Positions 37,287 to 51,800 are shown, counted from the stretch's first letter. The stretch is 64,000 nucleotides of DNA from Saturnia japonica (GCA_033032175.1 CM065309.1:3782001-3846000); one strand, 5' to 3'. Notes: generated by a model not told the origin, from the letters alone. Made by a program: numbers and translations.

Positions 37287-37815
37287 TATACAATTAATAA
37301 AATTGAAGTGGCTGCTTGTAATGTCAAAATATCAGATTTTTGCTGAATGTATTAGAAAAAATATACGATATCTATAATATAATAAAAAGCCCATTTTTTA
37401 AAATTTTGTTTTGTTTGTCTATCTGTTTGTTCCATGTAATCTCCGAAGAGGTTAGATCGATTTTGACGGGACATTCACTGATGGATAGCTGATGATATTG
37501 GAAATAACTTAGGCTACTTTTATTTTAGAAAAAGAATTAGGGTTCCGCACAAATAAAAAAAACTGATCATGGTGAATCAATTCGGGCGCTTAAATGACTT
37601 ATGCCGAATAAACGATAAGAGATATAGCAAATTAATGTAGCACATAATTATAGGTATTAAAAAGACCTACAAAAAAATCCGTGAGAGTATATAGCTATCT
37701 GCTAAGAAACACCCAGAATAAGCATTTTTGTCTGTAAAATAGCCAGGAACAGGGGAGCAAGATTCGCGCGGGCATTCTGTAGTCCACATGAGCGAAGCCA
37801 CGGGCACAGCTAGTT
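37287..37815 (+). repeat. Dispersed repeat A, near full copy
   Basis: Same ends and interior as the copy at 1785-2292, with many base differences. It ends CACGGGCACAGCTAGTTTT. Confidence 0.8.
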
Positions 37816-38848
37816 TTGCAAAAAATTAAAGTATTAGTAGTACTTTATTAGAGGGTGAAATTGAGAGCTGTTGCAAAAGTGCAACATAATGAAATTAGTC
37901 ATCAATGATAATAATGTACCTAATAAAAAAAAAAATATAAGTAAGGTTAAATTATTTTTAAATTAAAATTAATTAACAAGGTTGTTCGCACGCGAAATAA
38001 AAAATTTGAAGTTATTTTTGTTTACTATACTACGCCGCAGAAGTACAGTTCCTTATGTGGGTACATAAGTAAACACAACTATTTAGTTATATGCCCCTTT
38101 GTATAATTTTAATCATAAATTTAACTAATTTACAAGTAAAGAACATTCAAACTTGAATTTTATGAACAGTTTAATTTTAGTTATGGAGTAAAATAATTCT
38201 ACAAAAATTATGTTTGGGTCTTATTTTTAGTATTCATAGGTAATAAACAACTTTTGTGAATGTTATAATTAACAAATTGTCACTACAGTTGAAATGAATA
38301 CTACTGTAATGAAAAAAAAAAAACTTGTCGATAATGCTAGTACTACGAATTTACTAGATATTGTTACACCTGTGGGTATTAAAATTGCCGGTGTTTGACG
38401 TGAAGAAGATTTATTCATATTCCACACAGTTACAAAATACACGAACTCACAACACTGTTATTTATTTCACTGTTGTTTCGCTTCCTTTTATTGCTCGATG
38501 TTATCGCTTTATAATTCAAATCTTAACAGCCTCGATGCCGCGCCTGATTCGATTAAATACCTACACTATACGATCGCTATCACTCTACGAAATTGAGGCT
38601 ATTAGCCCTATAGATGTGTGTGCAAACTGCGATGTTTACACAAACATACGCCGCGGTTCGTTACGACGCGAACATTATTTCGAAGTCCTGAGAAGTATGT
38701 AGTTGCTTCGAGATATTTCGGGAACAGGACTTTCTTTCTTTTTAATCGGGTTGTAACAGGTCATAACAATATAATTTAGTCATGGACACATAATAGCGAA
38801 AGACCTACTTTGAACAACACGATATTGTTTCGTTACACGTTTTTTATA

Positions 38849-39075
38849 AGCCCGGCTATGCCCGCGGTTCCGCTCGCGTGGACTATAGATACCTGTCAGC
38901 CGAGTGGAGCGCACGCATGAATTATGCTGTTCCAAAAATGCTTATTGTGGGTTATCCTAAGAATAATTATGCTATTGTCTATTTTGCAGGTATTTTCAAG
39001 ATATAATTTATTATGTAATACATTACTTTGATATTATATCTCTAATAAGAGCACCATAATTTAATTCACATTGAT
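38849..39075 (-). repeat. Dispersed repeat A, truncated copy
   Basis: It contains the reversed tail GCCCGCGGTTCCGCTCGCGT and the AAAATGCTTATTGTGGGTTA section, then degrades. Confidence 0.7.
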
Positions 39076-39539
39076 TAAAATTTATAAACGTTACTCCTAA
39101 ATTACTTAGACTGTTAATTACCGTTTGTTATCCTCGCCAGGTTTCGCTACCGTCAATAAATTGGGACAACCATATATGAGGAGCCGTGTCGGAACATGGT
39201 TTCAATTATTAAGCAATGCAATCGTCTGACGCGGCCGGCACAACCCTAACTTTAATACTTGAATACCTAGTATTTGGGTCACGATACGAGGAATGTTATA
39301 TGAGCCTACACCGTTACCGAATGAAATTATTTAGGGTTGATATCTCCGCTTGAATTTTATATCCGAAACGGTCCTTCGTTCCTAATCTTTACCTTTACCT
39401 TTTTTTTTGCAAACCTGATAGATTTTATTATACATATTTTATTTTAAATTACATAGAATTTTAGACATAGTGATCAAATGACATTATCTTATTTGTAATT
39501 TTCGTATTATCACATATCCACTTTTTGATCTATCTAAGG

Positions 39540-39775
39540 TGGCAAACAAGCATACTATCCGCCTAATGGTAAGCATATCATAGATTTATTAGCGCGTTAT
39601 CTACCTTTAACCCCTCAACCATTAGGAGCTCTGGAAACCTTACGCACCGCAGGAATAAAACACAAGGTTTATTTAGCTGCTATCTTTTGTAAGGTGAAAG
39701 TATTCTATCAGTCGGACTGTCCTAAGTACATATAAATATGTAAAGAAATTTGTCTGGCCCCTACCTTTCTTAAAA
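39540..39775 (+). repeat. Dispersed repeat F copy
   Basis: AACAAGCATACTATCCGCCT, CTCTGGAAACCTTACGCACC and CAGTCGGACTGTCCTAAGTA match repeat F. Confidence 0.7.
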
Positions 39776-40119
39776 TATGGAGTGTTGTTCGTTATTTAGA
39801 AGTAGTTAAGATGTACTTGTAGGTTAGTTTTGTATAAATTCAGAGACATATCTAGATGGAAATCTAGAGCAAGGTTGTCCAATTCATTTTGCAGATGGAT
39901 TATAATTTCGATTCTTTGTCATCCGGGGGACCACTTCGCTCAAAGTATTATTATTCTGTATGCGAGCTACTAAATAATAATTGTTTACAGTCATTCAATA
40001 AATAAAACTTTCAGTCATATATTGCTTAATAATAAATGAAACAAGGAACGACAAGTTCTCGCTTGGAACATGGAATAGTCACATTCTCGCTCGAGTTATC
40101 CGATCGAGAAGACCTCAGT

Positions 40120-40312
40120 TAATAAGCCTACTACATATATTATACAACTGTTCCTGCGAGCCCTCTCGCGGCCCGATAGACATATTTTAACACCCAAATA
40201 CAAAATTGATAATAATGCTAACTGTAATAAAATCGGTCATGAGCGGAGATCGAACTCCCGACTACTCCTGTTCAATAATAGGGCTCACTACCACTACGCC
40301 AAGAGGTCTAGC
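40120..40312 (-). mobile_element. tRNA-derived SINE C copy
   Basis: The minus strand reads A-box-like GGCGTAGTGGTAGTGAGCCC and B-box-like GGGAGTTCGATCTCCGC, then the SINE body. Confidence 0.7.
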
Positions 40313-40554
40313 TATGGTGTGAAGAGAACGATTTTTTAGCACAATTTTGTTATATTATATAATTTTTTTGATTTCAAGATTAATACAATAAGATTTGACA
40401 TCGGAACCACCAGTGCTATATATTTCTGTTACAAAATAGCGGTACTATATAGTATAGTTGTACCGGTCTGAAAACAACTAACCTTAACACAGAGTTTACA
40501 CCTTATAGACTGTTGAAACTAAGTAAAAGTACGTATTTGAGTGGAAACTTGGCT

Positions 40555-40675
40555 CATAGCGATGACTTGCGGTATGATGTGGAAAGCCGGAGATGGCTTC
40601 AGATGGCGAACTTTGAGAGATGTCCAAGTCCAACAGTGGACTTCTAAAGGAAGATGATGCTGACAAACGTACGAG
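40555..40675 (+). mobile_element. LINE 3' fragment
   Basis: AGATGGCTTCAGATGGCGAA, GAGAGATGTCCAAGTCCAAC and AGTGGACTTCTAAAGGAAGA resemble the C-terminal end of a non-LTR reverse transcriptase ORF. Confidence 0.5.
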
Positions 40676-40794
40676 CTTTTTTAAAGTTATCCATTTACTC
40701 TTGTATCGGAGTATTAATAATGTAACTTATGTCGATCGATATTTATTCGAGGTATGAAAAAATGTTAAGTGATTTTTTTATGTTTACAGGTTTA

Positions 40795-41020
40795 TTGCAG
40801 TGGCCACAATCTCACCTGTTCTTATACCTATAGTTGCTTGGCGACAGATTTTCAACTTAAGGGTAGTAGCTAGCTAGACGGGTGTTAGGAAAAGCCCTAC
40901 CACCATGCTATAGTTTCATCGCGATGTTTTCCTTCACCGAAAGCTTGGGCTCAGTGCAGGGATTCGAACTCACGTCGATCGACGCGATATTCGTATACAC
41001 TACCACCGAGCCTTAATTTT
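40795..41020 (-). mobile_element. tRNA-related SINE D
   Basis: The minus strand reads GGCTCGGTGGTAGTGTATAC and GAGTTCGAATCCCTGCACTG (A- and B-box-like), then CTTTCGGTGAAGGAAAACAT and a tail with GAGATTGTGGCCACTGCAAT. Confidence 0.75.
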
Positions 41021-41279
41021 TTCACACCGTGCTCGCTTGTTTTTACACATTATAACAAAAAGTGTACAGTAGGAAGTTGATTAGTACGCCTCTTGTTGTG
41101 AAGATACTCGATGCTATTCACTAGTGAAGCTTGTGGTGGACATTTTGGATATTACTAGTGAGGATATTGCTGCTGACCATGGTCAGTCTGATATAAATGA
41201 TAGCCGAGACAGTTGTCGACTGATAAACCTGTTATTTTTCAAACGCTAATTTTTTTATAATATGTTATTAAGTAAAGAG

Positions 41280-43515
41280 AAGGAATAAAACACGTTATAT
41301 CAAATATTTATGCGCTTTATTATTTTTCACTACAATTTTATTATTTTAAATTTACAATATAAGAGGCCAACATTTGACAGCACAAATTAAACAATGTTTT
41401 CAAGAAATGTAATTTACTTACAAACACAAACTACCTACACTATACAATACTTTACAAATGTAACTATGTAAAATGCAAAATTAATAAAAAATAATCTGTT
41501 TAGTTCAGAATTCATGTTTATATAGTAAAGAAGTAGATAAATAACAAAATCAGAGTTTTCAGAAAACGTTGGTTTAGTAAGTTTTTAGATAAAAGCGGTA
41601 GTAGGTAAGTTTTTACGTATAACAAATTTGACTCGGAATATGCTATGTTGTGAGTATGTTGTGTATGTTTGTGTGAGTACAATGTTTATCTTCTGAGTTT
41701 GTTACTGAGATCTCGACTCGTTTCATTTATGTGAAAACGTCTAAATAGAAGTTACCTAACACTCCGTTCCTAGCGTTTTAAAGTTTAGGCGCAATTACCT
41801 ACTTTATTTTTTAGAGTGATTTTGAGAAGAACTAACATATCAGAGTATGGATAATACTAAAATACACATCGTACTTACAAAAAGCAATAAAATCAATTTG
41901 ATAAAAGATTAGTTAACAAATTCTCTTCCTACGGTAACGTGATAAAAGTGTAATTATGACATTCTCCCTCTACACCAGCATTATATAAAATGAATCTATT
42001 ATTTTATCTATGTATTTTTGTGTTACATGATGCAGTACATATACATTAACGATCTGACTGTTTTTCAAAAACAGCGGTGACTTGGAGAGGTAAATTTCTT
42101 ATCAACGGTGTAAGCTGGTTATGTCATATTGCTCATATTTGTATAATTAATGCATCGTTTGAAAAGACTCGAAAATAATGACTCGATTTTTTAAAATAAA
42201 AAAAATTGTCGCAAAATTGCAACTACTTACTCTAAATTTATTCATAAAAAAAATTGGTTTGTAAATAATACCTGTTATCTATTATGATATTTTATTTAAA
42301 ACTAATAAAAAAATGTCAGTCCTTCGGAAAATGTGGCCCTATGAATTAACATTTAAATATTGTAATGTATTAGTATTAACGTGTAAATATTAATATTATA
42401 TACAGATAATAATGTTTTTAAACATATTCTTTATTAAAATATTTAAGCATTTTTATTTCTTGTAATATTTGTATATATAATAGAGAACTATAGTAGATAC
42501 CTACTTGAAAATCATTAGGTTTAAATAATAATATAATAAATAAGGTTGAAATAACATTTTTTTTTAAATAAATTATACAAACCCCGCACCAATAGCTTCT
42601 AATTTATGTGGGAGAAACCTTACGAATTCGTCTTGAGCTATCTTGATTTTGAATTCATAACTTTGAATAAATGAACAAACCAAAGCTAGACTAATAATAT
42701 TCAGACTGGATCCATTTTATAGCCATTTTCAGATTCTCAGATATTTTACAGATCCGACTGTACTACATCATAAATTTAAAAGATTCAAAATAGTTAATTG
42801 TCATTTTTAATGTTCGATTTGAAAAAATCCAAATTGTTAAAAATTAAAAAACTGTTACCTATTTTTTTTTCTTGTCATTGAAGTAATTATGGCTAAGGTT
42901 GACATTATAAGTATTCTGAAATTTTTAAGTTCCTTCGTTTTAAATCGTGAGCGACCTCTACAAAATGAAATATCAACTTAAAAATTTAAGATTACTTACA
43001 ATGTCAATCGTTATCAATAATGACAGAACGAACATTTTTTTTTTAAATTTTCAACCAACTTGGAATTTTAAAAAAACCTTGTGAAACTTTTGATTTGTTG
43101 CTAATCGAGTTGATTTCATATAGCATTTTTAAAACTTGTTCAATTTTTTTTTTTGTGAGAAGTATTTTTTTTGGCCACTCTACTGGGTATTTTTGTCATT
43201 ACTAAAATCAAGCTTGTGTAGCCACAGGCAGAAACTAGTCTTGAATATTCTCTTCTTTTATATACAAATCTCTCAAATGTACTTTTTCCAATAGAGTGCT
43301 AGATATTGAACAGGGAATTGTAAATAGTGTAATAGCATTTCAAGTATCATGTGACTTGGCATGTTATTCGAGAAAAATATTTCTTACGATATCCGTGTAT
43401 ATTATAGAACCGGAAAGTCGATGAAACCCCATTTCCCAATAGCACTCAACTTGATATTATGTTTGCTATAAATAACACAAAGTAAATCGTGGTATTTCCA
43501 GTACAATAATTTTAT
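41280..43515. other. AT-rich DNA downstream of unc-5, nothing recognised
   Basis: Very AT-rich, with poly-T runs on the plus strand. It could hold distal 3' UTR or enhancers, but no feature is supported. Confidence 0.4.
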
Positions 43516-43519
43516 ATTT

Positions 43520-43705
43520 TTAACCGTATAAAGAAGGTTCTCAATTCGAATGCAAATATATATTTTATAGATGTTCAGCCATTACTTTGTTTATGAACCG
43601 ATTTTGTTGATTCCTTTTTCGTTGGAAAGCGGATACCTTAAGGGTGGTCCCATTGACTTTGAAGATGCACCAGGGAACTCTTCAAAATAATTGAAGTTAG
43701 TTTTC
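43520..43705 (+). repeat. AACCGACTTC-type dispersed repeat
   Basis: GAAGGTTCTCAATTCGAATG, GATGTTCAGCCATTACTTTG and GGTGGTCCCATTGACTTTGA are the uninterrupted order of the family seen split at 968-1445. Confidence 0.65.
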
Positions 43706-43979
43706 TTTTTGAAATGAAAACTTTTTTAGCATCGTTGTAATTTGAAATTTGATGAAACGAAAAAGAGAAAGAAAAATATATAGATGTGAAGGTTTCACTC
43801 CTACCACGTGTGAATTGCATACATTTTTTTTTCTTTTTGTTTGTGTTTATTAGCTTTATTATGAAGGCTGATTTAGTTAACTGTATTGTTTTATATAATG
43901 GTAAGTCAAAGTGACTACACTGTGCCTGATAATAAGCATAGTTAAATCCAAAAACAACGGTGACCATCAAGACATCGAC

Positions 43980-44270
43980 AATACTATTTTGGTCTACAAG
44001 CCTCACTGTGACAGGTCTATATGGGTGATACGGCTGTTTTACCCAACTGGGTTGTGACCACCATCCATGTGGTGTAAAATCCGACATAATGACTTGCTAT
44101 TGCGTGTCGCGTTTCGGGATCAGCCTTTCTATATCCAGTTGCGACCGTCGATGGATTACGATCGCTTGTCGAAGTCGCTGTTGCGTTAGGATTGTACAGT
44201 GCTTTCATAGTACCGTCAATTTGACGTGGTGCTATATAAAAAAATGTGTGTGGTGGTCGTGACTTGGTTA
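43980..44270. repeat. Dispersed repeat E copy downstream of unc-5
   Basis: CAACTGGGTTGTGACCACCA, GTCGCGTTTCGGGATCAGCC and GTTGCGACCGTCGATGGATT are characteristic of this family. The ORFs overlapping it are repeat-derived. Confidence 0.65.
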
Positions 44271-44583
44271 CAGATTCCTATCATCTCACATGATTACTAG
44301 ATATATACCGACTGTTCCTGGAACGCGACATGCCTAGTCAAAGTTTTACCTGATGTATGGTGGTCGCGATCTAGGTGGACAGAATTATCGTATCCTACCA
44401 CCCACCTATTTTGATTGGTTAAATGGCGAAACGAAGCTTTCTAATTTCTTTCTTCTTCTACACTTGTCCCACCTAACTTACCTCCACATATTGTCTTCCT
44501 TGATGTTGTGAACTGAGATTCGGCTTAGAGTTTTACGACAGGCCCCTAACAGTAACATTTCTCAAACTTCAGTTCTATATAAC

Positions 44584-44589
44584 TTTATT
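44584..44589 (-). terminator. Possible unc-5 polyadenylation signal
   Basis: An AATAAA on the minus strand lies about 132 nt past the unc-5 stop. It is the first good signal downstream, but AT-rich DNA makes chance matches common. Confidence 0.4.
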
Positions 44590-44720
44590 AGTCATGACTT
44601 TTGATTTAGTGGATTTTTATAAAATAAATGAAATACTACATTTGTAGAAAATAAAACATATCTTTTACACGACTAAATTTAATAAAACTCATGTAACTAT
44701 TGATGCGATGTTGTTATAAC

Positions 44721-45862
44721 TTAGTTCGTGAAACATCTCCTTTCGACTACTGTAGCACAATCGATTCTTCCCATCTCCCTGAATATTCTCGACAGGGTTA
44801 CCAACATATTAACATCATTGTGTCTACATAACCACAGATTCAATAAATTTTCTGTTGGCGAACATGTGTTTGAGAAGTAATAGTAATAAGAAACGATTTT
44901 CAATTTCTCCGCAAGCAATCTCCAATCGTTCCCTTTAGACGTCTGCGTGTCCAGAAGTTTACATAAAATAACTCTATCGGAATTCGTGAGTACATTACAC
45001 TTTTGATTATTGTCGTAACTGTAATTACATCTAATATTATTTTTATTTACAAAGTCGTATTTACTACGCTTCTTCGTTAACGAGGAATAATTGAAAGGAT
45101 TTTCGATTACGTTAATAGTGTCGACACTTGAATAACTGTGTCGTTTACAATTGGAGTTCATGTCATTTATTTTCAAATAGAAATTAACAGAATTCGATTG
45201 TTTCTGTTTTTGATAAACTGATAGATTTAACTCTAAACAATTTATCGAATCGGTTTGTTGTAATACAAATATGCAGTTCAACGATCTGATAGACATATGC
45301 CAAAGTTGGGAGTAGAAAATTTCTTGATATTTACCACCAGATTGTATCTTCCACCCTATTCCAACGTCTCTAACGTTGATACACAAGTCGGAACAATTCG
45401 CATGAAAATTTATAGTTTTAGGTTCACATAGTAAGGACCCTCCTGCTTTCCTTTCTTGTTCCAAGCATTCGTTTAAACCGAACGGTGTATCATTAAAAAC
45501 GTGCACTTTTACGCTGTAGTAACAATCTTCAATTTTAGAAATAAACAGTGCTAACTTCAATAGTTTTGCGTCTAAACCACTAAAACTCTTACCAACTAAA
45601 ACGAAGTCACTGAGATATTCGCATACGATAAAAACTTTATTTGGGTCGATTTGGGCAAATATTGGAGTACCCGGAGTTTCTTGGCCGAAAGTCAATACTT
45701 TTCTCCACTCTCTAGTGTTGATTTCCTCAGGTTTTTGGAGAACTGATAGTAGCCAGTTGGAGTTTTTAATCGATGTGAAGTGAGGGAGAGATATAATGAT
45801 CGCTTTGCGGAAATGGAAGTTCTTGGGTCCACATCGTATTACTGGGCTCAGTTGGGTTTCAC
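44721..45862 (-). CDS. unc-5: unc-5 exon 13: ZU5, UPA and death domain, stop codon
   Basis: Residues 666-1045. LSPVIRCGP continues ZU5. UPA follows with FAQIDPNKVFIVCEYLSDFV and IGWKIQSGGKYQEIF. A Ser/Asn-rich spacer (about 885-955) leads to the C-terminal death domain (ILCKLLD, GNDWRLLAEKL, SPTENLLNLW). The stop is TAA at 44723-44721. Acceptor TTTTCAG|GTGAAA. In the family, ZU5-UPA-death forms a closed inhibited module that signals when opened. Confidence 0.96.
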
Positions 45863-48800
45863 CTGAAAATAATTATTTATTTATACCTAATAGTCACAAG
45901 AAGATACTATGCCCAATAGGCTTATAATTGAAATAGGTCGTAGCCTGACATTTGAGATCCAGGTCGCTCAGTAAATCTTATTTCAATACAAACCAACGAT
46001 TGGAACGGGAGGGTTGATATTAAACAGAACCTTCGATATTGCAACAAAGTTATTTCGTGCAGGTGTTATAGTAGCTATCCCATTTTAAGCCTTATACATT
46101 GTAGTGAAGGTTTTGATTTGTATGACAAGTTTTCGATATATTTGTTAAAGGATTTGGAGAGTGCTGCTGTTTTATATTACGAATATAGGTCTTTGAAGGT
46201 CACGGAAGCTATTAAAAGTGGATTAAGGGATCAGTAACAATCTAAAGAGGAATCAGTTAAAATACATTGAAGGGTTTTTTATATTGAAAATGTATATGCT
46301 TTTGTTTAATAATGTGTTAACAAATCCATAAATAAGGTTATAAGGGTATGTTATAAGGTTTAATAGATTTCTAGGATCTAGTAAAAAAAAAAAAATTGAC
46401 AAGCCTCGTGGCGCAGTGGTATTAAACCCCACTATTGAGCCGAGAGGTCGCGGGTTCGATCCCCGCCCATGACTGACTTTGTGTGATGAGCGTAAATGTC
46501 ATTTGTGTGTTTCTGGGTGTTAATATATATATATATATGTATGTATATCAGCTGTTTAGTTACCATATTACAAGCTTTGCTTAGTTTGGAATTAAATGGT
46601 CGTGTGCGAAATTGTGTCCACATATAAAAAAAAAATGTTGTATGGCTCACACGTGGATTTAAAATTTCTACTATTAAATACAACTTACAGCATGTTTTGT
46701 ATGTGACGTAATTATATTCATTACATGCAGAAAATTTCAAAAATTATAACATATTAGTACCTTGGTTTTAACATGCTTATATTAACTTCGCTAGCAACTA
46801 ACTAACAAACAATGTAATAAAATCTTAGAAGTCAATTTTAACCTACTTCTAATTATTGTCATATAGAAATCAAACTTTGTAAGTATGTATAGTTTGGATG
46901 ACAAAACTATAATTTGGTCTTTTGAAGCTAATTTGATGATGGAGCCAGGAAATGGATAGTGGAACTTTTCAATGGCTACTAGCAAACTGACAACAACAAA
47001 TTGGACTTGGTAACGAGGATTTGATGATGGAGGCGGGGATGTTTTATAATTTCTAGTGAGGGATAAAAGGGCGTATTTAGTTTTTTTTTAAACTACATAC
47101 TTTTATTGCTAATCTTAATATTTTACTAAAGCTTGAACTTACTTCTATTTCCTAATTTTTCCTGAATCAATATTAAAATACTTCGTTATTTCTGTTTGTA
47201 CATTATCATCAGACATCTGTTTGTTCATACTTTTGAATTCATAAATTATTATAATTTATTTAAATGCATTATTATTATATTTCTCACCTTCTTGTAATAA
47301 CGGTCTGTTCCAATCTTCATCCGCAACTTCAATAGAGAATAACTCTTCACCTTTATCGACCACACCATCTGGTACATACATGCTCACGCCACATTTATTC
47401 AGATTCAACCAATCACCGTCTGTTCTAACCAATTTTGATACAGACGCTTCTAAACGTGTATTAACAGATTTTGAATCTAAGGAAGCGTTGTTTTTTAGCG
47501 ATGGTGACAATTCTACACTTTCGTTGTACGATGAACCGGCTAAAAAAATATATTCTTAAGATTTTTCATATTAATAGTACATCGAATCCTCAAGTTAGTC
47601 AACTATCACATTACTTAATAAAGCTATCATAGTATTTCTTTTTTTAAGCACAATTTTTTAAGGCATTTCATTCAAAAATGAATAAAACAAAATATAATGA
47701 CAAATTTTCTTCAAAAATATAAAAAAAGTTGCTACTGCAAGAAACATATAAAGACAAAGCGTGGATAAGTGGCTAAATATGCAAATATTTCAAAGTAAAT
47801 ATAAAAATTATGAAATGGCGATGAGATGCTATTCTTATACAGTGTTTATTTATAGTGTGCTATAGAGTAAATTAAAGGATTAGTATCATGAAGCAGTCCA
47901 AAGTGCATAGGAACTCACAGCTCAAAAAGCAGCTGGAGTCAGAACGGTCTGACTCCGCGGTGTCCTTACAAGCATTCCTGTCGTTACACCGATCTCTTAC
48001 CTCATGATCTATCGGTGCTATGTAACTGCAATAAAAATATAACATTAAGCAAAATGTGTATAATCGTTAAATGTGTAACTTTTAATATTTTGATACAAAT
48101 ACAAGTGATATGAAATTATTTTATAAATCTCATCAGGAACACTTGTTTCAACCAAGTTTAACCCCATCACTATTATATGTATGGAATTGGTTACGTGACT
48201 TATTTTTTTATACTTTTCTTTCGTTTCGATGAAATGGACTATAAATGTATGTTTGCATTTTATTATATCAGTAAATTTAGTCATATCATACGTTTTCTGA
48301 ATAAATAAAGTTATTTTATAAATAAATAAAATACACTAATGCAGTTTAATACAAAGACACTTTTACTAAGTGTATACTAAAAGTGTCTGCAATTCATTCC
48401 ACTTACAGTTTATGGACCATAACAAATTCAATCTATTGTTGACGTCATTGCCTATACTTTGATGGGTGTTAGGGTCATACTGTTCTTATTACAGAAGTTT
48501 TATTTCCTCTCATAATAATCCGAATAATATTCACAACGCGAACCACTTAAGTGATTTATGCTTAGAAATTAAAGAAAATTCATATTAAATCACTTTTTTC
48601 ATTTAATTAGGAGGTTCTAAGATCCATCCTTATTCCAAAAATGTCTTTTTCAGTCTTTATTATTCAAACTCTGGGCTTATCCAGACATTTTATAGCAAAA
48701 ATATAAACGATAATATCAATGAGACATAATGTATTTTGAAGGATGAACGATGAACATTGTTTTCCAATAAAATATAATCCGGTACCAAAACCCAAGTCTG

Positions 48801-51800
48801 AACTGCCAATATTGATTGTTCTAAAATGATACTTAACTACTTTATTTTAGGATCAATTTTAAATACCATAACCTCTGAAGCTTGAGTATATTTCCAGGTG
48901 ATTTGCATATAATTTTTGATAAGATCTAACAATGGTCAAGTCTTTATTTATTACAGTAGGAAACTAAGTAAAAATCTTACCTGTTTGCCAACTGCGGCAC
49001 TTCATACAAATGTTCAGGTCTTGTGTTAGTGGATGTGCTCCTATGTCTATGAGGTCGTTTAGAATCTATCGTCTGGAATTCCTCGTGTATTGTCAGATCT
49101 GGTTGATTTGTCAATGTGCGTTTTATAACGTTTCCGAAATAATTAGAACCTGTTTACAAATAGCTACACTTGAAAACTACGAACCAGTTTTCAGATGGAT
49201 ATGAAACTGAACCCGAGGAAGGATTTAGGCTACATATCATTACGCTTTTCTATGGGAGGCAAGCAGTAATGACATAAAAATTATGAAAATTGACAGATAA
49301 ATAAAAGACAGCAAACATGTATCCCAGAGAAGACAAATAGTTCCCATACAACATCAGAAGCATATTCATGTTTGTTTGTCTAATGATTGGATTTTTTAAG
49401 TAATCTTGTAAGTAAGGCATGCTTTATTTATTTTGACATTACATTTTTTTCTTCTTGACATATTGAACTTTCTACTTTTGAAATTTCCTTTTTTATTTAA
49501 TTCTTTTATGTGTGGATTTACGGTGGCCATTTTTTTTTATTTATTATCATTTATGAAATAAATCATAATGATTTATGAAATAAAATATAAAAAACTATTG
49601 TGTTCATTAAGGTTATGAAGCATGCGATGTTGGCTTTAAAAGGCAAATGCCGAGAAAAATGTTTTTATTTTGTAGATATAAATGAGACGTAGTTTAATTG
49701 GCCACTGACCATCCATTTTCATATATAAATGTAAACAAATACGTTGAAACACGTTAAATATTTTAAATTAAACGTAAAACTTCCTTAAGATTAGAAGTAA
49801 TGTAAAAAATATATATTACCTGATGGTGGTTTCACGTAAGGAGAATTTTCAGTCATCTTAATCTTCAAATATTTTATACCCAAAATACTGACAATAATAA
49901 ATATAAGGAAAGCGATGGATAATACTATCAATAAAGGCCAATATGATGAACCTGCAATAAAAATTCAAACACACTTTAAACTACACAATAATATAAAGGT
50001 TTATCGAAAACAAATTGACCCGTGACTTTATGTAAATATCATTGTATGGCTTTAAAATAATATAGGAGTAAACGAAAACCGAAGAAGGTATGGATAGACT
50101 GTTTGAGAAATGATAAATGTATAAAAGGCTCACAATACTGAGATGGCAATTATTGATACAGAAGAGTGGAAAATGAATTTCTATACGGTACTCAGTTTTT
50201 CACCCTATTGATCTCTCTTATACCCGTTGTAATATTCGCTAAAGAGGTCATATATGGCCTACATTTTTTTTTTGTTCTCAAATATGAGTTTTTTAAATTA
50301 ATAAGACGTAAAGGATACGCTGCTAATATAGTAATAATATAATGGGTTTAGGAGAAACACAATTTTAAACATATCTAACTTTAAGGTATAAGATATAACA
50401 ACGCTGCGTGAAACATGGACGTAAGTAGCATGAAAATTGTTATATATGAAATATTCTTGAAATATCGGGCCATACCTTAAGGACAATAAAAACTAATATG
50501 TTAGGACATATAAGACATCTATTTTTTAAATTATTGACCAAAGACTTCAAAGGTCTTCATAGCAACATAGATCGTGACTTTTTAACGAACTCATTTCTAA
50601 AATGAAATCCTTATACCCTAAAAACACTTTAAACTTTAGTTTTTTGATTCCTTTATAAAGTCATGTTTTGTCCGTCACACCCTTTGTGGGATTGTCGATA
50701 TATAAAAGCAATTAGTAAAGTTGACGAAGCAAAAGACAAAACTGTATAAACACGTGCAGTAATACTTGCCATCGTTCATGATTTCAGATTTTGAAGTTCT
50801 GACACACAAGGGACATTGTGCGACTTGGTAATCCTTGCCAAGACAAGCAGAACTAATCAAACAACGACGTCTCCTCGTTTGAAGGCAATCGGTATCGCAT
50901 CTAGACCACTCAGACCACTGCGACCAGCGTCCTGAGGATATTTCACGTTACAGTTTTCTCAAAGTTGTCTATTTACTTTTATAACAATAAGAAATATTAT
51001 ACCTAGAAGAACATCTGACGACTCGTCAGCCAACTCATAGTTACCATCTACATACAAATCTGCAAAAAGTCGATAATAATTATTAACATTTGTGCAATAT
51101 GGAATTTTATTAAAACTTTAGTATAGATAAATAAAAACGTGTTTTAGGTCTAAATATTTTAGTACAATATTATTAAATTCAAAATATCTGAGTATCTACT
51201 CAAATAACCAATTATTAGTTTAACGTCATGCACTAATTAACTCTGCTCAATGCCTTTCTTTAATACGCAAGCAGCTGTGCCAGCGACTCCGTCCTCGTGG
51301 AATTTAGTATTTCAAGTGTAAAACTATAATCCATATATGATTTTTCACACAAATTTTGAGCTCCCGTCTCACCCCTTTAAGGCAGGATTTTCCATAATCC
51401 GTTCTTAGCGAATGCCTACGTTCATGATGACCATCTTTGTGTCAAATTTGAGCCAAAGCCGTTTGAGCTCTTTGTTGATAGATCAGTCAGTCAGTCACCG
51501 TGTCGTTTTGTATATAGTTAAATCTCCTATACTTATAATAAAAGAGTAAAGAGTCGAAATCTGTACATTGAAGATATTTATGAAAAAATAATACGAGGGG
51601 GTTTAGATTCATGGACAGAACACACGATAGTTTTTAAATTTTTATCCGACGGTGTCTGTCTGTCGTTATGTTTGAACGCCAATCACGCAAAAACTACTTA
51701 ACCGAATTTAATGAATTTTGGTATGATTGTAGTTTATAGTCTGAAGGTAAATTTAGGATGCATATTTACACATATGGACATTTATATGATATATAAATTG

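Noticed and set aside
38361..38702. Plus-strand ORF of 113 codons
   Set aside because: No ATG-supported conserved motif; the composition fits AT-rich random sequence with a short GC-richer end.
43638..44208. Minus-strand ORFs of 149 and 63 codons
   Set aside because: They cover an AACCGACTTC-type repeat and repeat E, both with copies elsewhere in the window.
46400..46470. tRNA gene
   Set aside because: A- and B-box-like motifs are present, but the cloverleaf is not supported and a SINE body follows; three other copies in the window share that body.
48003..48025. A 25-nt micro-exon in unc-5 ending at GATCATGAG|GTAAGA
   Set aside because: The site looks like a strong donor, but using it would break frame with exon 12; the longer exon to 47919 joins correctly.
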